The translations under genes and the position numbers were made by a program. 47,747 bases of DNA. Source: Roseicella sp. DB1501 (GTDB lineage Bacteria; Pseudomonadota; Alphaproteobacteria; Acetobacterales; Acetobacteraceae). Positions 16,972 through 25,910 of the stretch are shown piece after piece (the stretch's first letter is position 1; every line of letters starts with the position of its first letter). The notes below the pieces were generated by a model that saw only the letters and a program-made list of their open reading frames with translations, was not told the DNA's origin and ran no database searches. The stretch is taken from assembly GCF_013112485.1 (NCBI RefSeq), contig NZ_JABFHG010000005.1:352025-399771 (forward strand), in the 5' to 3' direction.

Positions 16972-17571
16972 TCAGCCGAAGAGCTTCCGCGTCACCTCGG
17001 CCACGTGCCGCCCCTGGAAGCGGGCGAGGTCGAGCTCGTTCGCGCTCGGCTGCCGCTCGCCCTTACCGCCGGCGATGGTGGTGGCGCCATAGGGCGAGCC
17101 GCCGCTCACCTCGTCGAGCCGGGTGAGGCCGGCCGCGCTGTAGGGCAGGCCGACCAGCACCATGCCGTGGTGGAACATCATGGTGTGCATGGCCATCAGC
17201 GTCGTCTCCTGCCCACCATGCTGGCTGGCGGTGGAGCTGAAGGCGCTGCCGACCTTGCCGATCAGCGCCCCGCGCGCCCAGAGCCCGCCGGTCTGGTCCC
17301 AGAACTGCGCCATCTGCGCCGCCATGCGGCCGTAGCGCGTCGGGCAGCCGATGATGATGGCGTCGTACTGGTCGAGCTCCTGCGGATCGGCCTCGGGCGC
17401 CGGCTGGTCGAGCTTGGCATGCGCCTTCTCGGCGACCTCGCGCGGCATCAGCTCCGCCACACGCTTGATGCTGACCTCGGCGCCGGCGCCGCGCGCGCCC
17501 TCTGCCACCGCCCCGGCCATGGTCTCGACATGGCCGTACATGGAATAATACAGCACCAGGATGCGCGCCAT
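16972..17571 (-). CDS. wrbA: NAD(P)H:quinone oxidoreductase, WrbA type
   Basis: A 199-residue flavodoxin-fold protein that reduces quinones by two electrons using NAD(P)H and FMN, protecting against redox cycling. It has the N-terminal phosphate-binding loop [14 protein letters not shown], the WrbA insertion, [22 protein letters not shown] around residues 76-97, [17 protein letters not shown], and the C-terminal [12 protein letters not shown] segment. Length and motifs match the family. It is leftward, 188 bases upstream of fusA, with which it has no obvious functional tie. Confidence 0.95.
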   Translation of the reverse strand: MARILVLYYSMYGHVETMAGAVAEGARGAGAEVSIKRVAELMPREVAEKAHAKLDQPAPEADPQELDQYDAIIIGCPTRYGRMAAQMAQFWDQTGGLWARGALIGKVGSAFSSTASQHGGQETTLMAMHTMMFHHGMVLVGLPYSAAGLTRLDEVSGGSPYGATTIAGGKGERQPSANELDLARFQGRHVAEVTRKLFG

Positions 17572-17638
17572 CGCTCTCGCCCTCCGTCCTTGGCGGCCAA
17601 GACGCGGACAGGCGGCAGCGGTTGCCGGCGCGGCCGGC

Positions 17639-17995
17639 TCAGGAGCCGCGATAGGTAGTGTAGCTCCAGGGGGCGCAGAGCAGCGGCACGTGGTAGTGCC
17701 CCTGCCCTGCCGCGAGCGTCACCCGCACCGGCACCACGTCGAGATAGGGCGGGTCGGCCGCCAGCCCGGCCGCCGCGAAATAGGCGCCGATATGGAAGCG
17801 CAGCTCGTAGCGGCCGGGGACGAAGCCCGCCTCCGGCAGCAGCGGCTCGGCGGCGCGGCCGTCCCGGTCCGTGGTGGTGGTGACGAGATGCGCCGGCTCC
17901 GGATCGAGCCGCCAGAGCTCCACCGTCACGCCGGCGCCGGGGCGGCCGCGGGCGGTGTCGAGGATATGGGTGCTGAGATAGCTGTCATGCGCCAT
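17639..17995 (-). CDS. uraH: 5-hydroxyisourate hydrolase
   Basis: A 118-residue transthyretin-like protein that hydrolyses 5-hydroxyisourate, the product of urate oxidation, to OHCU. Active-site signatures are His10 in [13 protein letters not shown], Arg47 in [11 protein letters not shown], the GHYHVPLL strand and the diagnostic C-terminal YRGS. The start ATG at 17995 is chosen because the family begins a few residues before STHILD; the longer frame upstream would read through the divergent promoter region. It faces away from an M20 amidase gene likely to act later in the same ureide pathway. Confidence 0.93.
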   Translation of the reverse strand: MAHDSYLSTHILDTARGRPGAGVTVELWRLDPEPAHLVTTTTDRDGRAAEPLLPEAGFVPGRYELRFHIGAYFAAAGLAADPPYLDVVPVRVTLAAGQGHYHVPLLCAPWSYTTYRGS

Positions 17996-18138
17996 GGCGC
18001 CGCTCCCGGGGCTTCCCCGTGCCATCCGCGGCCCGGGCGCCGGCGATGATGCGCGGGCCGCCCGCGCCGCGCCAAGGCCGCTTGACGCCAACGCGGCCGC
18101 CGCGCTGTAGCGGGAGGGGCGAGCAGGACGAGGCGGGG

Positions 18139-19416
18139 ATGAGCGGGACGGTGGCGCCGAATGCCGTGGCGGCGGTGAGCGAGCGGCGGCAATGGGACCG
18201 GCTGATGGCCATGGCGCGGCTCGGCGCCATCGCCGGGGCGGATGGCGCCCCGGGCGTGAACCGCCCCTGCCTCTGCCCGCTGGACCGCGAGGCGCGGCGG
18301 CTGCTGATCGGCTGGGGCGAGGCGATCGGCCTCAAACCCTCGGTCGATGCGCTCGGCAACCTCTTCCTGCGGCATGAAGGGACGGAGCTTGGCCTGCCGC
18401 CGGTCGTCAGCGGCAGCCATATGGACAGCCAGCCGGCCGGCGGCCGGTTCGACGGCATCTGGGGCGTGATCGCCGCGCTCGAGGCGGTGCAGGCGCTGCG
18501 CGAGGCCGGGATCGCCACCCGCCACCCGATCGAGATCGTCGCCTGGACCAACGAGGAGGGCGGCCGCTTCGCCCCGGGCTGCATGGGCAGCATGGCCTAT
18601 GCCGGCCATCGCCCGCCCGATGCCTGGGATGCGGTGACGGATGGCGAGGGCATCCGCTTCGGCGATGCGCTGCGCGAGCAGCTCGCGCTGGAGGCGGACA
18701 TCCCGCGCCGCCCCCTCGGCGTGGTCGAGGGGGTGCGCCCGCATGCCTATGTCGAGGCGCATATCGAGCAGGGGCCGGTGCTGGAGGCGGAGGGGCTCGA
18801 TATCGGCATCGTCACCGGCATCCAGGGCAGCCGCTGGTTCCTGGTCGAGCTGACGGGCGAGAGCGCGCATGCCGGCACCGCCCCCCTCTCCACCCGGCGC
18901 GACGCGGTGCAGGACATGGTCCGCGCCATCACCGCCCTGAACCGGCTGATGGAGGATCCGAGCGACGTGCTGCGCTTCACCGTCGCCCGCATCGAGGTGG
19001 CGCCGAACAGCTCGAACAGCGTCGCCGAGACGGTGCGCTTCACCATCGACTTCCGCCATCCCGACGCCGCCGTGCTGACCGGGCGCGGCGACGCCATCGA
19101 GGCGACGATCCGCGGGGCGGTGCGGCATTGCGCCGTGGCGGTGACGGAACGCTTCCACGCCCTGCCGGTGGAGTTCGCGCCGGCGGTGGTGGAGGCGGTG
19201 GCCCGCGCCGCGGCGGCGCAGGGGCTGAGGGCGAAGCGCATGCCCTCCGGCGCCTTCCACGACGCGCAGTTCATGGTGCCGCTCTGCCCGAGCGGCATGA
19301 TCTTCGTCCCCAGCCGCAAGGGGATCAGCCACAACCCGGCGGAGTATTCCTCGCCGGCGCAGCTGGCCAAGGGCGCAGGCGTGCTGGCGCAGGTGCTGGC
19401 CGAGCTGGCAGCCTGA
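18139..19416 (+). CDS. Zn-dependent M20 amidase, allantoate amidohydrolase / N-carbamoylase type
   Basis: A 425-residue hydantoinase/carbamoylase-family amidase. Dimetal ligands are visible: His94 in SGSHMDSQPAGGRFDG, Asp105, Glu139-Glu140 in WTNEEGGRF, a His in EAHIEQGP near 204, and a His in GISHNPAEYS near 396. GGRFDG and the internal dimerisation domain match AllC and N-carbamoyl-L-amino acid hydrolases, which cannot be told apart by eye. Neighbouring uraH and the HpxZ-RidA gene favour allantoate as substrate. The ATG at 18139 follows GAGGCGGGG directly. It is divergent from uraH, with 143 bases between the starts. Confidence 0.88.
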   Translation: MSGTVAPNAVAAVSERRQWDRLMAMARLGAIAGADGAPGVNRPCLCPLDREARRLLIGWGEAIGLKPSVDALGNLFLRHEGTELGLPPVVSGSHMDSQPAGGRFDGIWGVIAALEAVQALREAGIATRHPIEIVAWTNEEGGRFAPGCMGSMAYAGHRPPDAWDAVTDGEGIRFGDALREQLALEADIPRRPLGVVEGVRPHAYVEAHIEQGPVLEAEGLDIGIVTGIQGSRWFLVELTGESAHAGTAPLSTRRDAVQDMVRAITALNRLMEDPSDVLRFTVARIEVAPNSSNSVAETVRFTIDFRHPDAAVLTGRGDAIEATIRGAVRHCAVAVTERFHALPVEFAPAVVEAVARAAAAQGLRAKRMPSGAFHDAQFMVPLCPSGMIFVPSRKGISHNPAEYSSPAQLAKGAGVLAQVLAELAA

Positions 19417-19459
19417 GCGGCGACGCCGGCCTGTTCAGGCGGTACCGTCCCATTTGCCA

Positions 19460-19583
19460 ACGGGCCGGTCGCCTCACCGGTCCGAGGCCCCGAACGGGGC
19501 CCGCCGGTCGCACTGCGAGGCGAGCCTGACGGTGCGGCGCGGCGAAGCCAAGCGAACCGGCGGTTGGCGCCCGGCGCTTGAGG
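19460..19583 (+). repeat. Intergenic composite repeat, copy 1
   Basis: Contains a CCGGTCGC...ACCGGTCCG inverted repeat followed by GGCGAAGCC...GGCGCCCGGCGCTTGAGG. The second part matches 40494-40540 at 35 of 47 positions, in the same orientation, and the CCGGTC hairpin is also present there. No coding frame is convincing. A separate imperfect hairpin, CCCTGACCC/GGTTCAGGG, lies at about 19588-19611 and may terminate one of the convergent genes. Confidence 0.55.
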
Positions 19584-19613
19584 GCTCCCTGACCCTGCTG
19601 AGGTTCAGGGGCA

Positions 19614-20525
19614 TCAATCCATCTCAAACATCCCCTCGACCTCCACCGCCGCATCGCCCGGCAGGGAGGGCACGCCGATGGTGCTGCGGGCATGCCGCCC
19701 GGCCTCGCCGAAGACCTCGACGGCGAGGTCGGAGGCGCCGTTCATCACCACGGCATGCTGGGTGAACTCGCCCGGCGCGGCGATGAAGCCGCCGAGCCGC
19801 ACCACGCGGCGCACCCGGTCCAGGTCGCCCTCGCAGGCGGCCTTCACCTGCGCCACGAGGTTGATGAAGCAGAGCCGCGCCGCCGCCTGGCCCTGCTCGA
19901 CCGAGACGCCGGCGCCGAGCTTGCCGGTATAGGCGATCTTGCCGTCGCGCAGCGGGATCTGGCCGGAGACGACGACGAGATTGCCGATGCGGTTGAAGGG
20001 GATGTAGTTGGCGACGGGCGCCGCCGGCGCGGGCAGCGTGATGCCGAGCTCCTTGAGCCGCGCCTCGATCCTGCCTGACATGCTCCGCTCCTTCTCGCTA
20101 CGGCTCGCCGCGCCGGGGCCGGGCTCCCGCGCCACGCGCCCGGGATCGCTGCCGGCGAGGAGCGAGACATGCGCCGAGACGACCTTCCAGCCAAGCCCCG
20201 GCAGCCGCGCCATGATCTTGGTCTCGCGGCCGATCAGGCCGCTGTCGGTGCGCTGGTATTCCAGATGCGTGCAGGCGAAGTCCCGCCCGAAGCCGGTGAT
20301 GTGGACGCGCCGGGTCGCGCGCGGCGCATAGCGCGCGACGCTCGCCCGGAAGGCGCGGATCGCCTCGATGCCGTAGAGGATCTCGGTGGTGCCGAAGCGG
20401 ACGGTGCGCGGATCGGCCCAGAAGCTGTCGTCGAGCACGCCGGCGTCGTTGCCGGCGATCGCGCTCTCATAGCGATCGAAGACGGCGCGCACCTCGGCGA
20501 GCACCGCCGGATCGTCGATCTGCAT
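19614..20525 (-). CDS. Fusion of HpxZ-like (DUF3225/SnoaL) domain and RidA-family domain
   Basis: A single 303-residue frame joins two domains usually encoded separately. Residues 1-125 match HpxZ of oxalurate/ureide catabolism, a SnoaL-like fold: VLAEVRAVFDRYESAIAGND, DPRTVRFGTTEILYGIEAIR and a closing VVSAHVSLL. After a linker of about 20 residues, 149-303 form a RidA/YjgF-type domain of the longer, roughly 150-residue group (SGRIEARLKELGITLP, VVVSGQIPLRDG, STIGVPSLPGDAAVEVE). RidA proteins deaminate reactive imines or act in related hydrolyses. An internal ATG at 20081 with GAGAAGGAG upstream could give a free 155-residue RidA product. The uraH and M20 neighbours support a ureide role. Confidence 0.85.
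   Translation of the reverse strand: MQIDDPAVLAEVRAVFDRYESAIAGNDAGVLDDSFWADPRTVRFGTTEILYGIEAIRAFRASVARYAPRATRRVHITGFGRDFACTHLEYQRTDSGLIGRETKIMARLPGLGWKVVSAHVSLLAGSDPGRVAREPGPGAASRSEKERSMSGRIEARLKELGITLPAPAAPVANYIPFNRIGNLVVVSGQIPLRDGKIAYTGKLGAGVSVEQGQAAARLCFINLVAQVKAACEGDLDRVRRVVRLGGFIAAPGEFTQHAVVMNGASDLAVEVFGEAGRHARSTIGVPSLPGDAAVEVEGMFEMD
20081..20097 (-). promoter_or_regulatory. Internal ribosome-binding site for a possible separate RidA product
   Basis: On the minus strand GAGAAGGAG lies about seven bases before the ATG at 20081, in frame within the HpxZ-RidA fusion. The spacing and strength equal those of genuine starts in this window, so a second initiation is plausible. Confidence 0.5.
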
Positions 20526-20556
20526 CGCTCATGCCCCCTGCCTGATGCGGCACGAT

Positions 20557-20578
20557 GCCATCCCGGGCCCGGGATGGC
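20557..20578. terminator. Perfect palindrome after folE
   Basis: GCCATCCCGGGCCCGGGATGGC is a perfect 22-bp palindrome between the folE stop (20602) and the HpxZ-RidA start (20525). It can form a strong hairpin but lacks a T-run. It is probably an RNA 3' end, or a site shared with a regulator. Confidence 0.5.
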
Positions 20579-20601
20579 CAAGCCAGGCCAGGGGGGGATG
20601 G

Positions 20602-21213
20602 TCAGGCGCGCGAGCGGATGAGGGCCATGAGCTCGCGCCGCGTGTTCGGATCGTCGCGGAAGGCGCCGAGCATCCGGCTGGTCACCATGCTGGCGCCGTG
20701 CTGGTGCACGCCGCGGGTGGTCATGCACTGGTGCTCGCTCTCGATGATCACCGCGACGCCGCGCGGCTGCAGCACCGCCTCGATCGTATTGGCGATCTGC
20801 GCCGTCAGCTTCTCCTGGATCTGCAGCCGCTTGGCATAGGCATGCACCACCCGGGCAAGCTTGCTGATGCCGACCACCCGGTTGGCCGGGAGATAGGCGA
20901 CATGCGCGATGCCGATGATCGGCACCATGTGGTGCTCGCAATAGCTCTCGAGCCGGATGTCCTTCAGCAGGACGATCTCGTCATAGCCCTCGGTCTCGGC
21001 GAAGGTCCGCTCCAGCAGCGCCACAGGGTCGATCTCGTAGCCGGCGAAGAACTCCTCGTAGGAGCGGACGACGCGGGCCGGCGTGTCGAGCAGCCCCTCG
21101 CGCGACGGATCGTCGCCGGCCCAGCGCAGCAGGGTGCGGACCGCGGATTCGGCTTCGCTGCGGCTCGGGCGGTCCTGCTCCGCGGGCTGGTCGGCGATCG
21201 GCTTGGCGGACAT
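20602..21213 (-). CDS. folE: GTP cyclohydrolase I
   Basis: Converts GTP to 7,8-dihydroneopterin triphosphate, the first step of folate (and queuosine) synthesis. The 203-residue protein has the zinc ligands Cys92 and His95 in YCEHHMVP and Cys163 in HQCMTTRGV. It also has [22 protein letters not shown], split here by the reader at any point, and a [11 protein letters not shown] tail. The ATG at 21213 has an excellent AGGAGG ribosome-binding site. It lies downstream of merR, separated by about 200 bases. Confidence 0.96.
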   Translation of the reverse strand: MSAKPIADQPAEQDRPSRSEAESAVRTLLRWAGDDPSREGLLDTPARVVRSYEEFFAGYEIDPVALLERTFAETEGYDEIVLLKDIRLESYCEHHMVPIIGIAHVAYLPANRVVGISKLARVVHAYAKRLQIQEKLTAQIANTIEAVLQPRGVAVIIESEHQCMTTRGVHQHGASMVTSRMLGAFRDDPNTRRELMALIRSRA

Positions 21214-21417
21214 CGGCACCTTTCCTCCTGGCTGGCGGCATCCCGGTGCCCGGGCAACGCGCGACGCATGTTGCGTGTTCGCGCAGATCGCGGCGTCGCG
21301 ACGATGCCGGCGGCGCCGGGGCGCGGATGCCGCGCCCCAGCCTGCAGGACAGTGCTTGTAGAGCAGTTGCCGCGCCCCGAACATCCGGGCGCGGCCGGCC
21401 TGGGGCGGCGGGCCGGC

Positions 21418-21816
21418 TCAACGGCCCGCGATGGCGTGCAGCTCCTCGGCCAACTCCTCGAGCTCCTCCAGCACCGCCCGCAGGCTGCCCGGCGGCGCCT
21501 CGAGCTCGGGCTGCGGCGCCTCGGCCTCGCCTTCGGCCAGCCCGCCCTCGCGCAGCAGTCGCTGCACGCCCTTGATCGTATAGCCCTGGGTGTAGAGCAG
21601 GTCGGAGACGCGCCGCAGCAGGGCGATGTCCTCCGGCCGGTAGTAGCGCCGCCCGCCGCCGCGCTTCAGCGGCTTGAGCTGGGGGAATTTCGTCTCCCAG
21701 AAGCGGAGGACATGCTGCGGGATGTGCAGGTCGTCGGCGACCTCGGAGATCGTGCGGAAGGCGGTCGGCGCCTTGCGGGCGCGCAGCCGGCCCGACTCGG
21801 TCGGGTCCTCGCTCAT
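21418..21816 (-). CDS. MerR-family transcriptional regulator
   Basis: A 132-residue protein with a winged-helix MerR DNA-binding domain: [22 protein letters not shown], then [20 protein letters not shown], then [17 protein letters not shown] short acidic C-terminal helix follows, without metal-binding Cys. It is conserved directly after ihfA in alphaproteobacteria (plsX-fabH-ihfA-merR); its target is not established. It lies 43 bases after the ihfA stop and is probably in the same transcript. Confidence 0.92.
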   Translation of the reverse strand: MSEDPTESGRLRARKAPTAFRTISEVADDLHIPQHVLRFWETKFPQLKPLKRGGGRRYYRPEDIALLRRVSDLLYTQGYTIKGVQRLLREGGLAEGEAEAPQPELEAPPGSLRAVLEELEELAEELHAIAGR

Positions 21817-21859
21817 CCAGCCCCCATGGCGTTACCCATGGTCTCTGCCCGGCCCGCCC

Positions 21860-22174
21860 TCACGCGTCCTCGGTCCCGCTCGGCAGCGGCTGGCCGTTGA
21901 TCCGGGCCTTCAGCACCTGCGATGGCCGGAAGGAGAGCACCTTCCGCGGCAGGATCGGCACCTCGACGCCGGTCTTCGGGTTGCGGCCGACCCGCTGGCC
22001 CTTCTGGCGCACCATGAAGGTGCCGAAGGCGGAGATCTTCACCGCCTCCCCAGCCTCGAGCGCCGCGGCCATGTGCTCGAGCACCGCCTCGAGCAGGGCG
22101 GCGGATTCGTTCCGTGACAATCCGACCTGGCTGTAGATCGCCTCGGCGAGGCTCGCACGCGTGAGCGTGTTCAT
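21860..22174 (-). CDS. ihfA: Integration host factor alpha subunit
   Basis: A 104-residue HU/IHF-fold DNA-bending protein. It has the N-terminal helices [20 protein letters not shown], the [14 protein letters not shown] strand, and the [14 protein letters not shown] beta-arm with the tip Pro that intercalates DNA. The [18 protein letters not shown]-terminal part follows. It pairs with IhfB and shapes DNA for transcription and recombination. The position after fabH and before merR is the conserved one for the alpha subunit. Confidence 0.94.
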   Translation of the reverse strand: MNTLTRASLAEAIYSQVGLSRNESAALLEAVLEHMAAALEAGEAVKISAFGTFMVRQKGQRVGRNPKTGVEVPILPRKVLSFRPSQVLKARINGQPLPSGTEDA

Positions 22175-22330
22175 GCCACAACTGGTTCCCGCAAGCCCTT
22201 GTGCCGCCTAGGAAACCTGCATCGACAGCGGTGGTCAAGCGAAGCTTGCCGCCAGCGCATCGAAGGCGGCGCGGCGTGGCTTCGCGGTTGCGGTCGCCTC
22301 CTGCCCGAGCCGGGCGGCGCCGGCGCCGGC

Positions 22331-23311
22331 TCAGAAGCGCGCCAGGGCGGCGCCCCAGGTGAGCCCGCCGCCGATGCCCTCGAGCACCATGAGGTCGCCG
22401 CGCTCGATCAGCCCCTTGCCCGCCGCTTCGGCCAAGGCCAGCGGGATGGAGGCGGCCGAGGTGTTGGCGTGCCGGTCGACGGTCACGATCACCCGCTCCT
22501 TCGGCAGGCCGAGCTTCTTGCCCATGGCGTCGATGATACGGAGATTCGCCTGGTGCGGGATCAGCCAGCGCACGTCGGACTGCGCCAGGCCATTCGCCGC
22601 CAGCGCCTCGTCCACCACCGAGGCGAGCTTGGAGACGGCGTGCCGGAACACCTCCTTGCCCGCCATGCGCAGCTTGCCGCATTCGCCGTTCGAGCCGGGG
22701 CCGCCATCGACCAGCAGGATGTCGCCGTAGCGGCCATCGGAATGCAGATGGGTGGAGAGGATGCCGCGATCGGTCGCATCACCCCGCCCCTCGCCGGCGA
22801 CCAGCACCACCGCGCCGGCGCCGTCGCCGAAGAGCACGCAGGTGCCGCGATCGGTCCAGTCGAGGATGCGGGAGAAGACCTCCGTCCCGACCACCACGGC
22901 GCAGCGCACCTGGCCGGTGCGGATCAGGGAATCCGCGAGGCCGAGCGCGTAGACGAAGCCGGTGCAGGCGGCCGAGACGTCGAAGGCGAAGCCCTGCTGC
23001 GAGCCGAGTCCCGCCTGGATGCGGACGGCGGTAGCGGGGAAGGCGCTGTCCGGCGTCGCGGTGGCGACGATGACGCAATCGACCGCCGTGCCGTCGATGC
23101 CGGCGCGCTCCAGCGCCTGCCGCGCCGCGGCGAGGCCCATGGAGGAGGCGGTCTCCTCCGGCGCCGCGACATGGCGCTGGCGGATGCCGGTGCGCTCGGT
23201 GATCCAGGCATCCGAGGTCTCGATGCCGAAGGCCTCGCCGAGCGCGTCATTGGCGACGACCCGCTGCGGCAGGTAGCCGCCACAGCCGACGATGATGGCG
23301 CGGGTCACCAT
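22331..23311 (-). CDS. fabH: 3-oxoacyl-ACP synthase III
   Basis: Condenses acetyl-CoA with malonyl-ACP to begin fatty acid synthesis. The 326-residue thiolase-fold protein has the full catalytic triad: Cys116 in VSAACTGFVYAL, His253 in IPHQANLRI and Asn283 in HANTSAASIP. GGGLTWGAALARF is the expected C-terminus. It lies directly downstream of plsX, with 14 bases between them, so the two are cotranscribed and connect phospholipid and fatty acid synthesis. Confidence 0.96.
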   Translation of the reverse strand: MVTRAIIVGCGGYLPQRVVANDALGEAFGIETSDAWITERTGIRQRHVAAPEETASSMGLAAARQALERAGIDGTAVDCVIVATATPDSAFPATAVRIQAGLGSQQGFAFDVSAACTGFVYALGLADSLIRTGQVRCAVVVGTEVFSRILDWTDRGTCVLFGDGAGAVVLVAGEGRGDATDRGILSTHLHSDGRYGDILLVDGGPGSNGECGKLRMAGKEVFRHAVSKLASVVDEALAANGLAQSDVRWLIPHQANLRIIDAMGKKLGLPKERVIVTVDRHANTSAASIPLALAEAAGKGLIERGDLMVLEGIGGGLTWGAALARF

Positions 23312-23325
23312 GGCAGGTCAGATCC

Positions 23326-24375
23326 TCAAGGCCGTGCGGAGGCGAGCGGCTCCGCCGCGGGCATGGAAAGCCGGGAGAGTCCCTCCCGGATGCGGTCGTT
23401 GAAGTGGTGCGTCACCATGTCCATCGCGACATCGACCGCATGCGCGAAGCCGAGCGCGTCGGTGCCGCCATGGCTCTTCACCACCACGCCGTTGAGGCCG
23501 AGCAGGATGGCGCCGTTGTAGCGGCGCGGATCCATCCACTCGCGCAGGCGATCGAGCGCGGGCCGGGCCAGGAGGTAACCCAGCCTGGCCGGGACGCTGC
23601 TGGTGAAAACCTGCCGCAGCAGGTCGCGCATCAGCTTAAGCGCGCCCTCGCCGGTCTTCAGCGCGATGTTGCCGGTGAAGCCATCGGTCACGATCACATC
23701 GACCGTGCCGGCGGTGATGTCGTGCCCCTCGACGAAGCCGTGGAAGGTCGGGCCGATGTGGCTCTCCTTCAGCACATCGGCCGCCGCGCGCACCCGCTCG
23801 TCGCCCTTCAATTCCTCGGAGCCGACATTCAGCAGCCCGTAGCTCGGCGCCGAGAGGCCGAGCACGGCGCGCGCGAAGGTCTCGCCCATCACCGCGAACT
23901 CGACCAGGTTGCGCGTGTCGCACTGCACGTTGGCGCCGAGATCGAGCATCACCACGTCGCCGCGCGCCGAGGGCATGATGGCGGCGAGCGCCGGCCGGTC
24001 GATCTCCGGCAGGGTCTTGATGACGATCTTCGCCAGCGCCATCAGCGCGCCGGTATTGCCGGCCGAGACGACGCCGGCCGCCTCGCCGGCGGCGACGCTG
24101 TCGATGGCGACGCGCATGGAGCTCTGGCGCCCCTGGCGCAGCGCCGCGGTCGGCTTCATCTCCGCGGAGATCATGTCCGGGGCATGGCGCAGCATGCAGA
24201 GCTTCGCCGCCTTCGGACGGCGCGCCAGCATGCTGCCGATGCGGGTCTCGTCCCCGACCAGGAGGAACCGGGCCTCGGGATGCCGCTCGGCGGCGAGCTC
24301 CAGCCCGTCCAGCACGATGTCGGGTGCGTTGTCACCTCCCATGGCGTCGATGGCCAGGGAGAAGGGCTTCGACAC
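23326..24375 (-). CDS. plsX: Phosphate acyltransferase
   Basis: Makes acyl-phosphate from acyl-ACP for phosphatidic acid synthesis. The 349-residue protein has the N-terminal AIDAMGGDNAPDIVLDGLEL, the VSAGNTGALMALAKIVIKTL region, and VIVTDGFTGNIALKTGEGAL. MRDLLRQVF and YNGAILLGLNGVVVKSHGG follow, all typical of PlsX. It is the second gene of the rpmF-plsX-fabH unit. Confidence 0.96.
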   Translation of the reverse strand: MSKPFSLAIDAMGGDNAPDIVLDGLELAAERHPEARFLLVGDETRIGSMLARRPKAAKLCMLRHAPDMISAEMKPTAALRQGRQSSMRVAIDSVAAGEAAGVVSAGNTGALMALAKIVIKTLPEIDRPALAAIMPSARGDVVMLDLGANVQCDTRNLVEFAVMGETFARAVLGLSAPSYGLLNVGSEELKGDERVRAAADVLKESHIGPTFHGFVEGHDITAGTVDVIVTDGFTGNIALKTGEGALKLMRDLLRQVFTSSVPARLGYLLARPALDRLREWMDPRRYNGAILLGLNGVVVKSHGGTDALGFAHAVDVAMDMVTHHFNDRIREGLSRLSMPAAEPLASARP

Positions 24376-24409
24376 GATCTGCGTTTCCTTGCCGGCCGGT
24401 CGCGGCGGC

Positions 24410-24610
24410 TCAGGTGCGGACCACGCCCTTCACGGCGTCGGCGGCGATGACCTCACGGCCATCGTAATGGCCGCAGGAGCCGCAGACATGGTGCGGGCGC
24501 TTCAGCTCGCCGCAATTCGCGCATTCATGCCGCGCCTGGGTAGATAGCGCCTCGTGACTCCGACGCATGCCGCGGCGGGAGGGCGAAACCTTCTTCTTCG
24601 GAACGGCCAT
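24410..24610 (-). CDS. rpmF: 50S ribosomal protein L32
   Basis: A 66-residue basic protein starting [19 protein letters not shown]. The two CxxC pairs, CANC and CGSC, form the zinc ribbon, and HYDGREVI follows. Length and order match L32. It sits between DUF177 and plsX as in most bacteria. Confidence 0.96.
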   Translation of the reverse strand: MAVPKKKVSPSRRGMRRSHEALSTQARHECANCGELKRPHHVCGSCGHYDGREVIAADAVKGVVRT

Positions 24611-24751
24611 GGCGCCGAGCCTTTCTTCAACACGTACAGCAGGATTCTGCGGGAGCGCGCGGCTGTAGCACCCTGCCCCCCCTGACGCAAGCTTCGCGCC
24701 CGGCCTCGACCAACCGGAACAGTTGCCGCCAGGCGGGGTTCCGTGCGGTGG

Positions 24752-25288
24752 TCACTGCGTTTGGCGCCGGCGCAGGGCGGCGAGGGCCGCGAAGGCGCCC
24801 TCGGCCTCCGATTGCAACTCGGCCGGCAGCTCGGCGCCCGGCGCCCGCGGATACGGGTCGATCGCCAGGGCGAGCTGCTCCGCCGCCACCTCGCCGAGAT
24901 CCGCCACGTCCTGCTCGGTCTCGATCTCGTCGAGATCCTCCGGCCCGTACGCGGCGGCGCGGCCGGCGGGCAGCAGCCGCAGGACGAACTCGTCGACCAC
25001 GCGCTGCGGCACCGGCTCGAGCGTCACCACGCATTCCTGCACCAGCGACGCCTCGAGATGGCCGGCGGCGCGAATCGCCCCGTCCGCCTCGGGCTCCAGC
25101 CGGAAGCGCACCTCCAGCGCGTCGATGCCGAGGATGCCGAAGCGCCGCGCCAGCGCCTGGCGCTCGGCCGGGCTGGCGGTCAGCGTCTCGCTCCGGCCCT
25201 CGGGGCCGACCAGGCCGAGCGGCAGCGGGCGGGAGAACTCGGCCCCGCCTGGCCCGGCCTGGCCCGGCCCTGTCGCATCAGGCGGCAT
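24752..25288 (-). CDS. DUF177 (YceD) family protein
   Basis: A 178-residue acidic protein with the DUF177 signature: RFGILGIDALEVRFRLEP, ASLVQECVVTLEPVPQRV (with the conserved Cys before the beta-strand), then an acidic DLDEIETEQDVADLGE loop and LAIDPYPRAPGAELP. In other bacteria YceD is linked to 23S rRNA accumulation and is encoded just before rpmF, as here. The start at 25288 overlaps the end of the chaperone gene by 11 bases. Confidence 0.9.
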   Translation of the reverse strand: MPPDATGPGQAGPGGAEFSRPLPLGLVGPEGRSETLTASPAERQALARRFGILGIDALEVRFRLEPEADGAIRAAGHLEASLVQECVVTLEPVPQRVVDEFVLRLLPAGRAAAYGPEDLDEIETEQDVADLGEVAAEQLALAIDPYPRAPGAELPAELQSEAEGAFAALAALRRRQTQ

Positions 25289-25835
25289 CGGCGGCCTCCC
25301 GCGGCGCGGGGAAGCGGACCTCGCCGCGGAGCAGCGGCGCCAGGGGCTGCGCCGCCAGCGCCCCGGCCGTCTCGGCGGCATGCGCGGCCAGGCGCCGCGC
25401 CGCCTCCGGCACCTCACCCTCCCCGCGCCACACATTGCGCTGCAGCGCCGCGGCGAGGGCCTCGGCATCGGCCGCGTCCAGTGCCGCCTCATAGGCCTGG
25501 GCCCGGCCGTGGAAGGCCTCCCACATGCGCCGGACTCGCTTGCCGACGGAGAGGTCCCCGACTCCCATCTCCCGCAGGTTGAGGTCCATATCCGCGAACA
25601 TGGCGTCGAACACCGCCTGGGCCAGCGCCGCGCCGCGCACATCCGGGTCCCGCCTCAGCCGGTGGATCAGCAACGCCGCATGCAGCCCGACCAGGTCGAA
25701 GCGGCCGTCGAGGGAATCCGGCACGCCGAGCCGGTCGAAGAAGAAGGGGGTGCGCGCCGCCGCCACGGCGGCGCCATAGAGTTCGAAGCCTGCCCGTTCA
25801 TGTGGCTTGCGGCGGAACAGGGCGGAGAGGCCCAT
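25278..25835 (-). CDS. Ubiquinol-cytochrome c chaperone family protein
   Basis: A 185-residue protein resembling the Cbp3/UQCC1 family needed for cytochrome bc1 assembly. Features are MGLSALFRRKPHERAGFELYGAAV (two pieces), GVPDSLDGRFDLVGLHAALLIHRL, AQAVFDAMFADMDLNLREMGVGD and VGKRVRRMWEAFHGRAQAY. The ATG at 25835 is favoured because the family begins with this short helix; the longer frame upstream overlaps bamE antisense. It is divergent from bamE and coupled to DUF177. Confidence 0.88.
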   Translation of the reverse strand: MGLSALFRRKPHERAGFELYGAAVAAARTPFFFDRLGVPDSLDGRFDLVGLHAALLIHRLRRDPDVRGAALAQAVFDAMFADMDLNLREMGVGDLSVGKRVRRMWEAFHGRAQAYEAALDAADAEALAAALQRNVWRGEGEVPEAARRLAAHAAETAGALAAQPLAPLLRGEVRFPAPREAADAA

Positions 25836-25910
25836 CGCGGCGGGGTCCTTCAGGCTGCGGGCCGCGATCCGGTTGACCCTGGCGCGGCGAGGTGGCATTC
25901 GGCCGCAGAC

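Noticed and set aside
14627-17092. A plus-strand open frame of 821 codons opposite fusA
   Set aside because: It is the mirror of a highly conserved EF-G gene, with no family resemblance of its own and no ribosome-binding site.
21214-21417. A tRNA-Pro gene sometimes found after the merR gene in alphaproteobacteria
   Set aside because: No cloverleaf, T-loop or anticodon arm could be recognised in the gap.
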